Positions 7,830 to 14,652 of a stretch of DNA of 14,694 bases are shown piece by piece. Numbering within the stretch: the stretch's first letter is position 1; each line of letters opens with the position of its first letter. Both the position numbers and the translations under genes were made by a program. The notes under the pieces were generated by a model. The model searched no databases. It was given only the letters and a program-made list of their open reading frames with translations, and was not told where the DNA came from. Where the stretch lies: NCBI GenBank assembly GCA_945866155.1, contig CAMBGL010000021.1, forward strand, positions 1-14,694, written 5' to 3'. This stretch comes from Bifidobacterium breve. Lineage in GTDB: Bacteria; Actinomycetota; Actinomycetes; Nanopelagicales; Nanopelagicaceae.

Positions 7830-7903
7830 TTTGGCCCTGGTTCTTTACTGCTAGCTCTTTGCGAGGGAGGTAAAGCGTAGCAAGGAGGAGGCAATACTTC
7901 TAT

Positions 7904-8611
7904 CTAAATACCGCTGAGATGGGCAATCTGCCCGATTACAGCCGTGATAGCCATACCAATACAACCACCCAAAATTACCCTCACGGTAGGAGCGAGCACC
8001 TTTGATCCTGCCATCTTTGCACTCAGAACACCTGTTATAACAAGGCCAGCGATAGTGAATATCACAATACTTAATGCTTTAGCACCTAGGTTCGGAGCAA
8101 ATGCGCCAAGAAATGGAATACATCCACCCAATGTAAAACTGGCAGCTGATGCAATTGCTGCCTGAACAGGGCGCGCCTTTGTATGTGGGTGTTGGCCAAG
8201 TTCGTCACGAAGATGTGCAGCGAGTGGATCCTTCTCATGCATTGCTTTTGCTACTTGCAATGCAAGTCCTGGTGAGAGGCCGCGTTCGATATAGATATGC
8301 TGAAGTTCTATCAGTTCTCCCTCAGGGTCAACTTTAAGATGAGAAATTTCTAATAGGCGATCTGATTCTTCAATATCATTTTGTGAACGCACTGATACGT
8401 ATTCACCTACTGCCATTGACATTGCACCCGCAGATATTCCTGCAAGGCCGGCGGTAATAAGAAAACCATCGGCTTTTGCCGCAGCAACACCGATCATCAA
8501 ACTCGCCGTCGATACAAGTCCATCATTGGCACCTAATACCGCAGCGCGCAACCAGCCTGCACGATGCGTGCGGTGATGCAAGTTTCTCTGATACACATCT
8601 TCGAGTGCCAT
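7904..8611 (-). CDS. VIT1/CCC1 family iron/manganese transporter
   Basis: This 235-residue integral membrane protein belongs to the VIT1/CCC1 family, which moves Fe2+ or Mn2+, usually by proton exchange. The N-terminal helix carries LGANDGLVSTASLMIGVAAA with D30, and the second segment carries GAMSMAVGEYVSVRSQ with M66 and E70; these conserved Asp, Met and Glu positions line the ion path in the family. A soluble, acidic and His-containing stretch (about 78-145, with EESDR and MHEKDPLAAHLRDELG) corresponds to the cytosolic metal-binding part between helices 2 and 3. Three more hydrophobic segments follow, giving five helices in all. The gene begins 3 nt after lgt, so they are likely cotranscribed. 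Which metal is moved, and in which direction, cannot be decided from the sequence. No metal riboswitch is apparent. Confidence 0.88.
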   Translation of the reverse strand: MALEDVYQRNLHHRTHRAGWLRAAVLGANDGLVSTASLMIGVAAAKADGFLITAGLAGISAGAMSMAVGEYVSVRSQNDIEESDRLLEISHLKVDPEGELIELQHIYIERGLSPGLALQVAKAMHEKDPLAAHLRDELGQHPHTKARPVQAAIASAASFTLGGCIPFLGAFAPNLGAKALSIVIFTIAGLVITGVLSAKMAGSKVLAPTVRVILGGCIGMAITAVIGQIAHLSGI

Positions 8612-8614
8612 GTT

Positions 8615-9427
8615 TTAGAGCCTACCCGATGCCTTTGATAAACGCATGTAGAAACCGAGGGCAAGCCCTGCAACTGCAATACTTACCCATTCATTGATTC
8701 GCATTCCCGCTAAGAGATGAGCATCATCTATTCGAAGTGATTCAATAAAGAAGCGACCTATGCAATAACCAATAATGTAGAGAGAAAAAATTTGTCCTGG
8801 CTTCGATCGATTGCCCCACAATATGAGTAAGAGTGCTAAAGCAAAACACCAGAGCGATTCATAGAGAAAAGTTGGGTGAAATGTTTCAAATTCTCTAAAA
8901 CTAGATGGTCGAAATGATTGCGGAATTTCTAGTGCCCATGGTGCATCTAGTGGTCTTCCAAAGAGTTCGATATTAAACCAATTGCCAAAGCGGCCAATAG
9001 CTTGAGCAAAGAGAACTCCTGGCGCTAAGGAATCTAGGAAAAGACCAAATGCTGGAAGTTCAACCTTTCGTGCAAGTTGGCGATATCTAATCCATGCAAC
9101 AAATGCACCAAGAGAAATCGCGCCCCAAATACCCAATCCACCATTCCAAATTTTCAATGCATCAACTGGATTTCCATTACTGCCAAAGTATGCATCCGGA
9201 GAAGTAATCACATGGTAGATACGTCCACCAATAATGCCTGCTGGCACGCAATAGATTGCAACCTCAGAAACTATAGATTTGGTATTAGGACCATGAGAAA
9301 CAAAGCGTCTATCACCAATCCAAATTGCGACAGCGATTCCAGTGATGATGCACAGGGCATACATATGGATAGTTAGTGGCCCAATCTCCAAAACCGAGAT
9401 ATTCGGTGAGGGAATTGAGCGAAACAT
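8615..9427 (-). CDS. lgt: prolipoprotein diacylglyceryl transferase
   Basis: Lgt is the cytoplasmic-membrane enzyme that transfers diacylglycerol from phosphatidylglycerol to the lipobox cysteine of prolipoproteins. The 270-residue protein is of family length and has about seven hydrophobic segments. Family motifs appear in order: GGRIYHVI (67-74), WNGGLGIWGAISLG (about 94-107), the signature AIGRFGNWFNIELFGRP with R146 and N149 (143-159), HPTFLYESLW (184-193), and GRFFIESLR with R225 and R232. In the second motif an asparagine replaces the histidine of Escherichia coli HGGL; other actinobacteria also lack that histidine as I recall, so activity is not in doubt. The gene starts 4 nt after the dsbA-like gene, with AGGG upstream. 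The position just after trpA is conserved in Mycobacterium and Streptomyces, which supports the call. Confidence 0.95.
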   Translation of the reverse strand: MFRSIPSPNISVLEIGPLTIHMYALCIITGIAVAIWIGDRRFVSHGPNTKSIVSEVAIYCVPAGIIGGRIYHVITSPDAYFGSNGNPVDALKIWNGGLGIWGAISLGAFVAWIRYRQLARKVELPAFGLFLDSLAPGVLFAQAIGRFGNWFNIELFGRPLDAPWALEIPQSFRPSSFREFETFHPTFLYESLWCFALALLLILWGNRSKPGQIFSLYIIGYCIGRFFIESLRIDDAHLLAGMRINEWVSIAVAGLALGFYMRLSKASGRL

Positions 9428-9431
9428 TTAT

Positions 9432-10100
9432 TTATCCCTGTTCAATTGCTGCGGCAAATGCTGCGGCATCATAAATCTGAGTATTTCGATCAAGTTCTTT
9501 GCCATTTACAAAAACAGATGGAGTTGAGTTTATTTTCTTTTGCCCACCATCTGCGGCAATACTTTGTACCCAACCACCATATTTTGAATCATTGATGCAA
9601 GCACCAAATTCAGCTGAAGAAATTCCCACTGCAACTCCGCCAGCAATCAAATAAGCATTTGTCCACTTGCCACTATTTTCAGCAGGTTGATTTCTATAGA
9701 GAAAATCGTGGTAGGCCAAATACTTACCTTCATCGGATGCGCAGGCTGCAGCATTTGCGGCGCGAATAGATTCAGGACCTAAGAATGAGAGTGGATGGAA
9801 AATTACTTTTGCTTTCTTTTCCAGAATAATGCTCTCTATGTAAGTGCTATTGAGCGCTTCGAATTGTGCGCAGGCTGGACATTGAAAATCTTCCCAAATA
9901 TCTACAACAGGAACACCCGTTAGTTCACTATTGAATTCAATGCCAGAACCATTTGCGGAATTTGTCTGCGAAGGCAGGGATACGCTCTCACTCGCCTTGT
10001 TACCCATTACGGAGAATATGACACCTACAGCGACAACGAGTGTCACCATTCCAATCACGATGTTGCGAGTGATTTTATCTCCACCATTTTTTTGGGCCAT
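9432..10100 (-). CDS. membrane-anchored DsbA-like thiol:disulfide oxidoreductase
   Basis: This protein of 222 residues has a short basic N-terminus, one membrane helix (about 13-32), a Ser/Asn-rich linker, then a DsbA-like thioredoxin fold (PF13462 type). The active site is C74-P-A-C77 in WEDFQCPACAQFE, and the cis-proline loop is STPSVFVNGKEL. Two extra cysteines, in AACASDEGKY and FGACINDSKYG, may form the second disulfide common in actinobacterial members. It should act outside the membrane on exported proteins. I chose the ATG at 10100 because GAGGA lies 7 nt upstream; a TTG at 10127 in the same frame would add nine residues but has no Shine-Dalgarno. No VKOR or DsbB partner is visible here. 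It lies directly before lgt, so two extracytoplasmic protein-maturation genes are linked. Whether it oxidises or isomerises is not decided by sequence. Confidence 0.88.
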   Translation of the reverse strand: MAQKNGGDKITRNIVIGMVTLVVAVGVIFSVMGNKASESVSLPSQTNSANGSGIEFNSELTGVPVVDIWEDFQCPACAQFEALNSTYIESIILEKKAKVIFHPLSFLGPESIRAANAAACASDEGKYLAYHDFLYRNQPAENSGKWTNAYLIAGGVAVGISSAEFGACINDSKYGGWVQSIAADGGQKKINSTPSVFVNGKELDRNTQIYDAAAFAAAIEQG

Positions 10101-10200
10101 TGCTAATTCCTCAATTCTTTTCGTCAAATACTGTAAAAGAATACCGAATCAGTGGCGAAATCGTTGCGCCATCCCAACCGATAAGGCTGAGAAAAGCCCA
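10101..10200 (-). other. 100-nt gap between trpA and the dsbA-like gene
   Basis: This is the second-longest gap in the window. In the direction of transcription it holds GGCT-TTTCTC-AGCC just after the trpA stop, then a perfect TGGCG/CGCCA inverted repeat with a 9-nt loop (10171-10167 and 10157-10153). A -10-like TATTCT follows at 10143-10138, without a good -35. Neither hairpin is followed directly by a U run, so no standard intrinsic terminator can be claimed. It could separate the trp and envelope units or carry a weak internal promoter. Confidence 0.35.
10108..10112 (-). promoter_or_regulatory. ribosome binding site deciding the dsbA-like start
   Basis: The minus strand reads GAGGA with a 7-nt spacer to the ATG at 10100, favouring it over the in-frame TTG at 10127, which would place this site inside the coding region. 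Confidence 0.6.
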
Positions 10201-11004
10201 TCATCGCCCTTCGCGCACGCCTTTGGCTAAATCTTGGGCCAGTTCGGTAATGGCACGTAAGCCATCTTCTTCGGTATCTGCTTCGAGTAAGCATTTTATA
10301 AATGCTGAACCAACAATGACGCCATCGGCATATCCTGCAACTTCTCGAGCCTGCACGTGATTTGAAACACCTAAGCCGACTGCAATGGGTAATTCGCTCA
10401 CCTTTCGAATTCGCGCCACTAAATCGCTAGCACCCGATGAAATACTTGTGCGCGTCCCAGTTACGCCCATCAAACTTGCTGCATAAATAAAGCCTGAGCA
10501 GTGATCAGTAACTTTTCCAAGTCGAGAATCATTGGTGCTCGGTGCAACTACATAAATCGGACTAATGCCATTGTTATTTGTTGCAGCTATCCATCGATCT
10601 GATTCTTCGATAGTTAGATCAGGTGTAATTACACCTGATCCGCCATTGTCAGCGATCGACTTTGCGAACTCATCAACGCCGTATCTTTCAATTGGATTCC
10701 AATACGTCATGACAACTGCTGCTACTCCTGCATCGGTTGCACATTTGAGAGCAGAGAAAACATCTGCAGCTCCTGTGCCATGTGCAAGGGATTGCTCTGC
10801 TGCCGCTTGGATAATTGGACCATCCATCACAGGATCGCTATAAGGAAAACCAATTTCAATCGCATCAACACCACCATCAACTAAGGCTTTGATTGCTTTC
10901 TTACAGCCTTCAATTGTTGGAAAGCCGGCAGGAATATATGCAATAAGTGCAGCACGATTTTCTGCCTTAGTCTGTGCAAAAACTTGGTCCAGAGTTGTAG
11001 CCAT
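10201..11004 (-). CDS. trpA: tryptophan synthase alpha subunit
   Basis: TrpA cleaves indole-3-glycerol phosphate to indole and glyceraldehyde 3-phosphate and channels the indole to TrpB. The 267-residue TIM barrel has the family signature ALIAYIPAGFP at 19-29. Catalytic E50 and D61 lie in EIGFPYSDPVMDGP. Later come TPDLTIEES, IYVVAPSTNDSRL, the mobile-loop region GVTGTRTS, and phosphate-binding GLGVSN and GVIVGSAF. All the expected active-site segments are present. The ATG lies 2 nt after the trpB stop and has no strong Shine-Dalgarno, so it is probably translated by coupling to trpB, which suits the one-to-one complex. It is the last trp gene of the block; a 100-nt gap follows. Confidence 0.97.
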   Translation of the reverse strand: MATTLDQVFAQTKAENRAALIAYIPAGFPTIEGCKKAIKALVDGGVDAIEIGFPYSDPVMDGPIIQAAAEQSLAHGTGAADVFSALKCATDAGVAAVVMTYWNPIERYGVDEFAKSIADNGGSGVITPDLTIEESDRWIAATNNNGISPIYVVAPSTNDSRLGKVTDHCSGFIYAASLMGVTGTRTSISSGASDLVARIRKVSELPIAVGLGVSNHVQAREVAGYADGVIVGSAFIKCLLEADTEEDGLRAITELAQDLAKGVREGR

Positions 11005-11006
11005 TA

Positions 11007-12203
11007 CTAGAGTTTGATTCCAAAATACTCTGCTGCTGTTTGCACATCTTTATCTCCGCGACCAGAAAGATTGAGAAGCAACACTGCATCAGGACCCAAC
11101 TCGTTACCTACTTGAATAGCGCCCGCAAGTGCGTGTGCAGTTTCAATAGCTGGAATTATTCCCTCTGTTTTTGAAAGCAGTGAAAATGCATGCATCGCTT
11201 GCGCATCGGTGATGGCGCGATATTCGGCGCGACCAATGTCATGAAGGTAGGCATGCTCTGGTCCAACACCTGGGTAATCAAGTCCTGCAGAAATCGAATG
11301 CGATTCAACAGTTTGACCATTCTCATCTTGTAATACATAGGAACGTGTTCCGTGAAGTACTCCTGCTGTGCCACCAGTAATCGTTGCTGCATGGCGCCCA
11401 GTTTCTACGCCATCTCCCCCGGCTTCAAGACCAATGAGTCGCACTGATGCATCGGCTATAAAGTCATGAAAAATTCCAATTGCATTTGATCCGCCACCGA
11501 CGCATGCCAATACAGCATCAGGTAAGCGTCCAACTAGTTCTTGCACTTGGATTTTTGCTTCCTGCCCAATAATTTTATGGAAATCACGCACCATTGTTGG
11601 GAAAGGATGTGGGCCAGCAACTGTTCCTAGTAAGTAATGAGTTGTCTCTACATTTGTTACCCAGTCACGCATCGCTTCATTGATTGCATCTTTGAGGGTT
11701 CGAGATCCTGTTGTAACAGGAACAACTTCTGCACCAAGAATTTTCATACGCGCAACATTGAGTGATTGACGGCGCGTATCTTCTTCGCCCATATAGACAA
11801 CGCATTCAAGTCCCATAAGCGCTGCAGCTGTTGCAGATGCAACGCCATGTTGTCCCGCGCCAGTTTCGGCGATGATTCTTTTCTTACCCATACGCTTTGT
11901 CAAAAGTGCTTGACCTAATACATTGTTGATTTTATGACTGCCTGTGTGGTTGAGATCTTCGCGCTTCAAAAGAATTCGTGCACCACCTGCATATTCTGCA
12001 AATCTCTTTGCCTCAGTAAGAATGCTAGGGCGACCGGTATACGTTTGATGTAGTTGTGCTAGCTCGGCTTGAAAGATTGGATCTTTAAGCGCGCTGATAT
12101 GTGCCGCTTCGAGTTCTTCTAAAGCACCGATGAGTGCCTCTGGAACGAAACGTCCGCCATATTGGCCAAAGTGTCCGAGAATCGTAGATTCTGATGTCGT
12201 CAT
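11007..12203 (-). CDS. trpB: tryptophan synthase beta subunit
   Basis: TrpB condenses indole with L-serine to give tryptophan, using pyridoxal phosphate. The 398-residue protein is TrpB1 length. The N-terminus GHFGQYGGRFVPEAL is typical of the form that partners TrpA. K91 in NHTGSHKINN is the Schiff-base lysine, E113 in AETGAGQHG is the catalytic acid-base, VGGGSNA binds the cofactor phosphate, and SGRGDKD near the C-terminus closes the active site. The GPHPFP segment is also present. The gene starts 9 nt after the trpC stop. The preceding bases (ACTTCTTTC) contain no recognisable Shine-Dalgarno, which suggests re-initiation after trpC. No missing residues or frame breaks were seen. Confidence 0.98.
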   Translation of the reverse strand: MTTSESTILGHFGQYGGRFVPEALIGALEELEAAHISALKDPIFQAELAQLHQTYTGRPSILTEAKRFAEYAGGARILLKREDLNHTGSHKINNVLGQALLTKRMGKKRIIAETGAGQHGVASATAAALMGLECVVYMGEEDTRRQSLNVARMKILGAEVVPVTTGSRTLKDAINEAMRDWVTNVETTHYLLGTVAGPHPFPTMVRDFHKIIGQEAKIQVQELVGRLPDAVLACVGGGSNAIGIFHDFIADASVRLIGLEAGGDGVETGRHAATITGGTAGVLHGTRSYVLQDENGQTVESHSISAGLDYPGVGPEHAYLHDIGRAEYRAITDAQAMHAFSLLSKTEGIIPAIETAHALAGAIQVGNELGPDAVLLLNLSGRGDKDVQTAAEYFGIKL

Positions 12204-12212
12204 GAAAGAAGT

Positions 12213-12986
12213 CTACCGATGACCACGTAATTCGCGCATGGCGAGTTCTGGATCGGCTGAGCGCACAAGGGCCTCTCCTACCAATATTGCTGTTGCGCCA
12301 TGTTCTTGGGCAAATTCAACTTCACTTCGATGTGAGATGCCTGACTCTGCTACCCGCACCATCGTTGCCGGAATTCGGGGTATGAGTTGAGCAAATGCAG
12401 ATGGGTCAACATCGAGTGTTTTCAGATTGCGGGAGTTCACACCAACTATCTCAGGCGAAATTTCGAGTGCTCTCTCCAATTCATCGTGGGTGTGAACTTC
12501 GATGAGTGATGACATACCTAATTCTTTTGCTAATTGATAATAATCATCGAGTTGATTCTTACTCAACGCTGCAACGATAAGAAGTACGAGATCTGCTCCA
12601 TGAGCGCGCGCTTCTAGAAATTGATACTCATCAACCATGAAATCTTTTCTCAAAATTGGAAGATCTACGCGCGCTCGGACGGCATCAAGATCATCTAATG
12701 AACCACCAAAGCGTCGTCGTTCCGTGAGCACGCTAATGACATTTGCTCCAGATTCTTCATATCTGCTCGCTAGTGCGCCTGGGTCTTCAATTGCTGCAAG
12801 CGCGCCTTTACTAGGGGAAGAGCGTTTCACTTCAGCAATTATTGAAATCTCTGGCCCGGTAAATGCTGCGCCAACATTTCGAACCACTGGTGCACTCTCT
12901 AGTGCTTCTCGGATTTGAGCAAGTGGCAAACGACGCATTGCTAAGTCTTCTCGCACGCCCTCAATGATCGAATCTAAAACGCTCAT
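12213..12986 (-). CDS. trpC: indole-3-glycerol-phosphate synthase
   Basis: TrpC closes the indole ring from carboxyphenylaminodeoxyribulose phosphate, with loss of CO2 and water. The 257-residue TIM barrel is monofunctional; no TrpF domain is fused. Active-site residues by family pattern are E52 and K54 in AEVKRSSPSKG, K114 in ILRKDF, E163 in LIEVH, N184 in GVNSRNLKT, and E214-S215 in AESGIS. VLTERRRFGGS also matches the family. Its start codon overlaps the stop of the 57-residue membrane protein gene as ATGA, so the two are translationally coupled. The phosphoribosylanthranilate isomerase step is presumably done by PriA elsewhere, as in other actinobacteria; that is an inference. Confidence 0.97.
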   Translation of the reverse strand: MSVLDSIIEGVREDLAMRRLPLAQIREALESAPVVRNVGAAFTGPEISIIAEVKRSSPSKGALAAIEDPGALASRYEESGANVISVLTERRRFGGSLDDLDAVRARVDLPILRKDFMVDEYQFLEARAHGADLVLLIVAALSKNQLDDYYQLAKELGMSSLIEVHTHDELERALEISPEIVGVNSRNLKTLDVDPSAFAQLIPRIPATMVRVAESGISHRSEVEFAQEHGATAILVGEALVRSADPELAMRELRGHR

Positions 12987-13156
12987 TTACTGGCATCATT
13001 TTCTGTTGGATCGATTCCTTGATCTAAAGAGTTCCATGGTGTCAATAACTTATCTTTTCTCTCATAGCGCGACGAGAGTCGGAATCGTTTTCCAATAAGG
13101 ATAGCTATTGCGATGACTACAACAAAAGATATTGCCAAAGATATTCCGTTGCTCAT
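12983..13156 (-). CDS. 57-residue single-helix protein between trpE and trpC; likely reduced Trp-operon-associated membrane protein
   Basis: This small gene encodes 57 residues. MSNG is followed by one strongly hydrophobic helix (about 5-22), a basic stretch GKRFRLSSRYERKDK, and a tail reading TPWNSLDQGIDPTENDASK. Positive charges after the helix predict an outside N-terminus and a cytosolic C-terminus. Its ATG overlaps the trpE stop as ATGA, and its stop overlaps the trpC start as ATGA, which makes it a real coding gene. In other actinobacteria (Rv1610 position) a multi-helix Trp-associated membrane protein (TIGR02234/PF09534, about 200 residues) sits here. As I remember that family, its members end with an SRYE stretch and a W..LDRGEDPT-like tail, which this protein retains. 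I infer that it is a minimal C-terminal version. Its function is unknown; a role with the Trp enzymes at the membrane is only suggested by context. Confidence 0.85.
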   Translation of the reverse strand: MSNGISLAISFVVVIAIAILIGKRFRLSSRYERKDKLLTPWNSLDQGIDPTENDASK

Positions 13157-14652
13157 GAAATCGACTTCATCGTATGCGCTGCACTCACTGCACCTAAGAC
13201 AGCTGCCGCCTTATTTATACACTCTTGGTTTTCGGATTCTGGATCTGAATCAGCAACAATTCCAGCTCCTGCTTGTACGTACGCCTTACCCTCGTAAATC
13301 AAAGCTGTACGGATAGCTATACATGCATCAATGTTTCCGGTGAAATCTATATAACCGATAGCGCCGCCATAAATACCTCGACGCGTTGGTTCGAGCTCTT
13401 CAATAATTTCCATAGCGCGTGGCTTTGGCGCACCAGATAACGTTCCTGCAGGAAATACAGCAAAGAGAGCGTCAACGGGTGAAGATTTCTTTGCAAGAGT
13501 TCCAGTAACAGTTGAGACGATATGCATAACATGTGAATATCGCTCGATATGCATAAAGTCCACAACTTCAACTGAACCTGCTTCGCAAATACGTCCTAAA
13601 TCGTTTCGACCTAGATCAACTAACATCAAATGCTCTGCGCGCTCTTTTGGATCTGCCAATAATTCTTCCCCTAAGCGGTGATCCTCTTCTGGAATATCAG
13701 AGCGCTTACGAGTGCCTGCAATTGGATGAACCATTACCTCTTTACGATCGCCTCTATTTGTTACTTTGACAAGGGCTTCTGGGCTCGACCCAACAATATT
13801 TATTCCACCATTGAATCTAAAGAGATACATATACGGGCTTGGATTGTGCAGGCGTAGCGCTCTGTAAACATCTATCGCATCAGCAGTGCATGTAGTTGCA
13901 AAACGTTGAGAGAGAACAATTTGAAATGCCTCCCCGGCGACAATCTCCTCTTTCGCTTTGAGAATCTTCTCTTTGTATTGCGCACTTGTCATTGTTGTTT
14001 CAACTTCTGGAACGTTGTAGGCATTGATCTCAGATATTGCAGATGGAATAGATTGGGCTAGCTCTTCCTGCATTCGATCAAGTCTTGCAACTGCAGCGTC
14101 ATATGCTTCATCGACTCTATCTGTACTTCCATCCCAGTTGATCGCATTTGCTATCAAAATAAGAGTCCCATCGGTGTGATCCATAACGGCGATATCACTT
14201 GTGAGCATGAAATTTAATTCAGGGAGCGGTAAATCCTTCTTTGAAAGCGTTGGCAATTTTTCTAGACCGCGCACACTGTCATAACCCATATATCCAACGA
14301 GCCCACCTGTCAGCGTTGGTAATCCTGCGATCACGGGAGATTTCAAATGCTGGGCAGAAAGACGCAGTGCTTCAAGTGGGGCCATTCCAGTTGGCGCACC
14401 TGCTGGAGGATTGCCTTCCCAGAATGCTTTTCCATCCCGCTCTGTCAGTGTTGCTTGGCTGCGAACACCAATAAATGAATATCTCGACCATGCGCCGCCA
14501 TGTTCGGCAGATTCAAGCAAGAATGTATTTGGTAAATTCTTTGCAAGTTTTCTATAAATTCCAAGTGGTGTTTCGCCATCTGCGAGCAACTTTCGAAAAA
14601 CAGGAATTACATTGTTAGAGCGTGCATGCTCACGAAATTCTTCGCGATTCAT
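13153..14652 (-). CDS. trpE: anthranilate synthase component I
   Basis: TrpE makes anthranilate from chorismate, using ammonia from the TrpG glutaminase subunit, and commits carbon to tryptophan. The 499-residue protein has the N-terminal regulatory part with LLES at 45-48, the element that binds feedback tryptophan in the family. The catalytic chorismate-binding domain (about 230-490) shows GEAFQIVLSQRF, PSPYMYLFRF, the HPIAGTRKR segment, LVDLGRNDLGR, ERYSHVMHIVS, FPAGTLSGAPKPRAMEII and YVQAGAGIVADSDPE. Feedback inhibition is therefore likely kept. The PIAGT signature and LLES favour TrpE over PabB or a salicylate synthase. The ATG overlaps the stop of a probable hisI as ATGA. No strong Shine-Dalgarno is seen, so translation is probably coupled to the upstream gene. 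TrpG is not encoded in the window. Confidence 0.96.
   Translation of the reverse strand: MNREEFREHARSNNVIPVFRKLLADGETPLGIYRKLAKNLPNTFLLESAEHGGAWSRYSFIGVRSQATLTERDGKAFWEGNPPAGAPTGMAPLEALRLSAQHLKSPVIAGLPTLTGGLVGYMGYDSVRGLEKLPTLSKKDLPLPELNFMLTSDIAVMDHTDGTLILIANAINWDGSTDRVDEAYDAAVARLDRMQEELAQSIPSAISEINAYNVPEVETTMTSAQYKEKILKAKEEIVAGEAFQIVLSQRFATTCTADAIDVYRALRLHNPSPYMYLFRFNGGINIVGSSPEALVKVTNRGDRKEVMVHPIAGTRKRSDIPEEDHRLGEELLADPKERAEHLMLVDLGRNDLGRICEAGSVEVVDFMHIERYSHVMHIVSTVTGTLAKKSSPVDALFAVFPAGTLSGAPKPRAMEIIEELEPTRRGIYGGAIGYIDFTGNIDACIAIRTALIYEGKAYVQAGAGIVADSDPESENQECINKAAAVLGAVSAAHTMKSIS

Larger units (their letters stand above)
7792..7903 (-). promoter_or_regulatory. gltB leader / intergenic region with possible structured RNA
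   Basis: This is the longest gene-free stretch in the window, between the VIT-family gene and gltB. In the direction of transcription it begins with a pyrimidine-rich part containing CCTCCTCC and CCTCCC. A possible hairpin follows: TGCTA (7882-7878) with TAGCA (7853-7849), and nested inside it CTTT (7875-7872) with AAAG (7860-7857). A competing pairing CTTTAC/GTAAAG (7875-7870 with 7848-7843) excludes the nested one. The 7-bp inverted repeat and the Shine-Dalgarno come last. I see no U-rich tract that would make a classic terminator and no convincing -35/-10 pair. A promoter for gltBD is expected here from the spacing, but I cannot place it. Confidence 0.4.

Noticed and set aside
7843..7903. 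Intrinsic terminator after the VIT-family gene
   Set aside because: Stems are short and no U-rich tract follows on the transcribed strand.
10101..10127. TTG start extending the dsbA-like protein by nine residues
   Set aside because: No Shine-Dalgarno precedes it, whereas GAGGA stands 7 nt before the ATG at 10100, and the basic-then-hydrophobic N-terminus begins properly there.
12216..12982. Bifunctional TrpC-TrpF fusion
   Set aside because: The protein stops at 257 residues after the single indole-glycerol-phosphate synthase barrel; there is no second domain.
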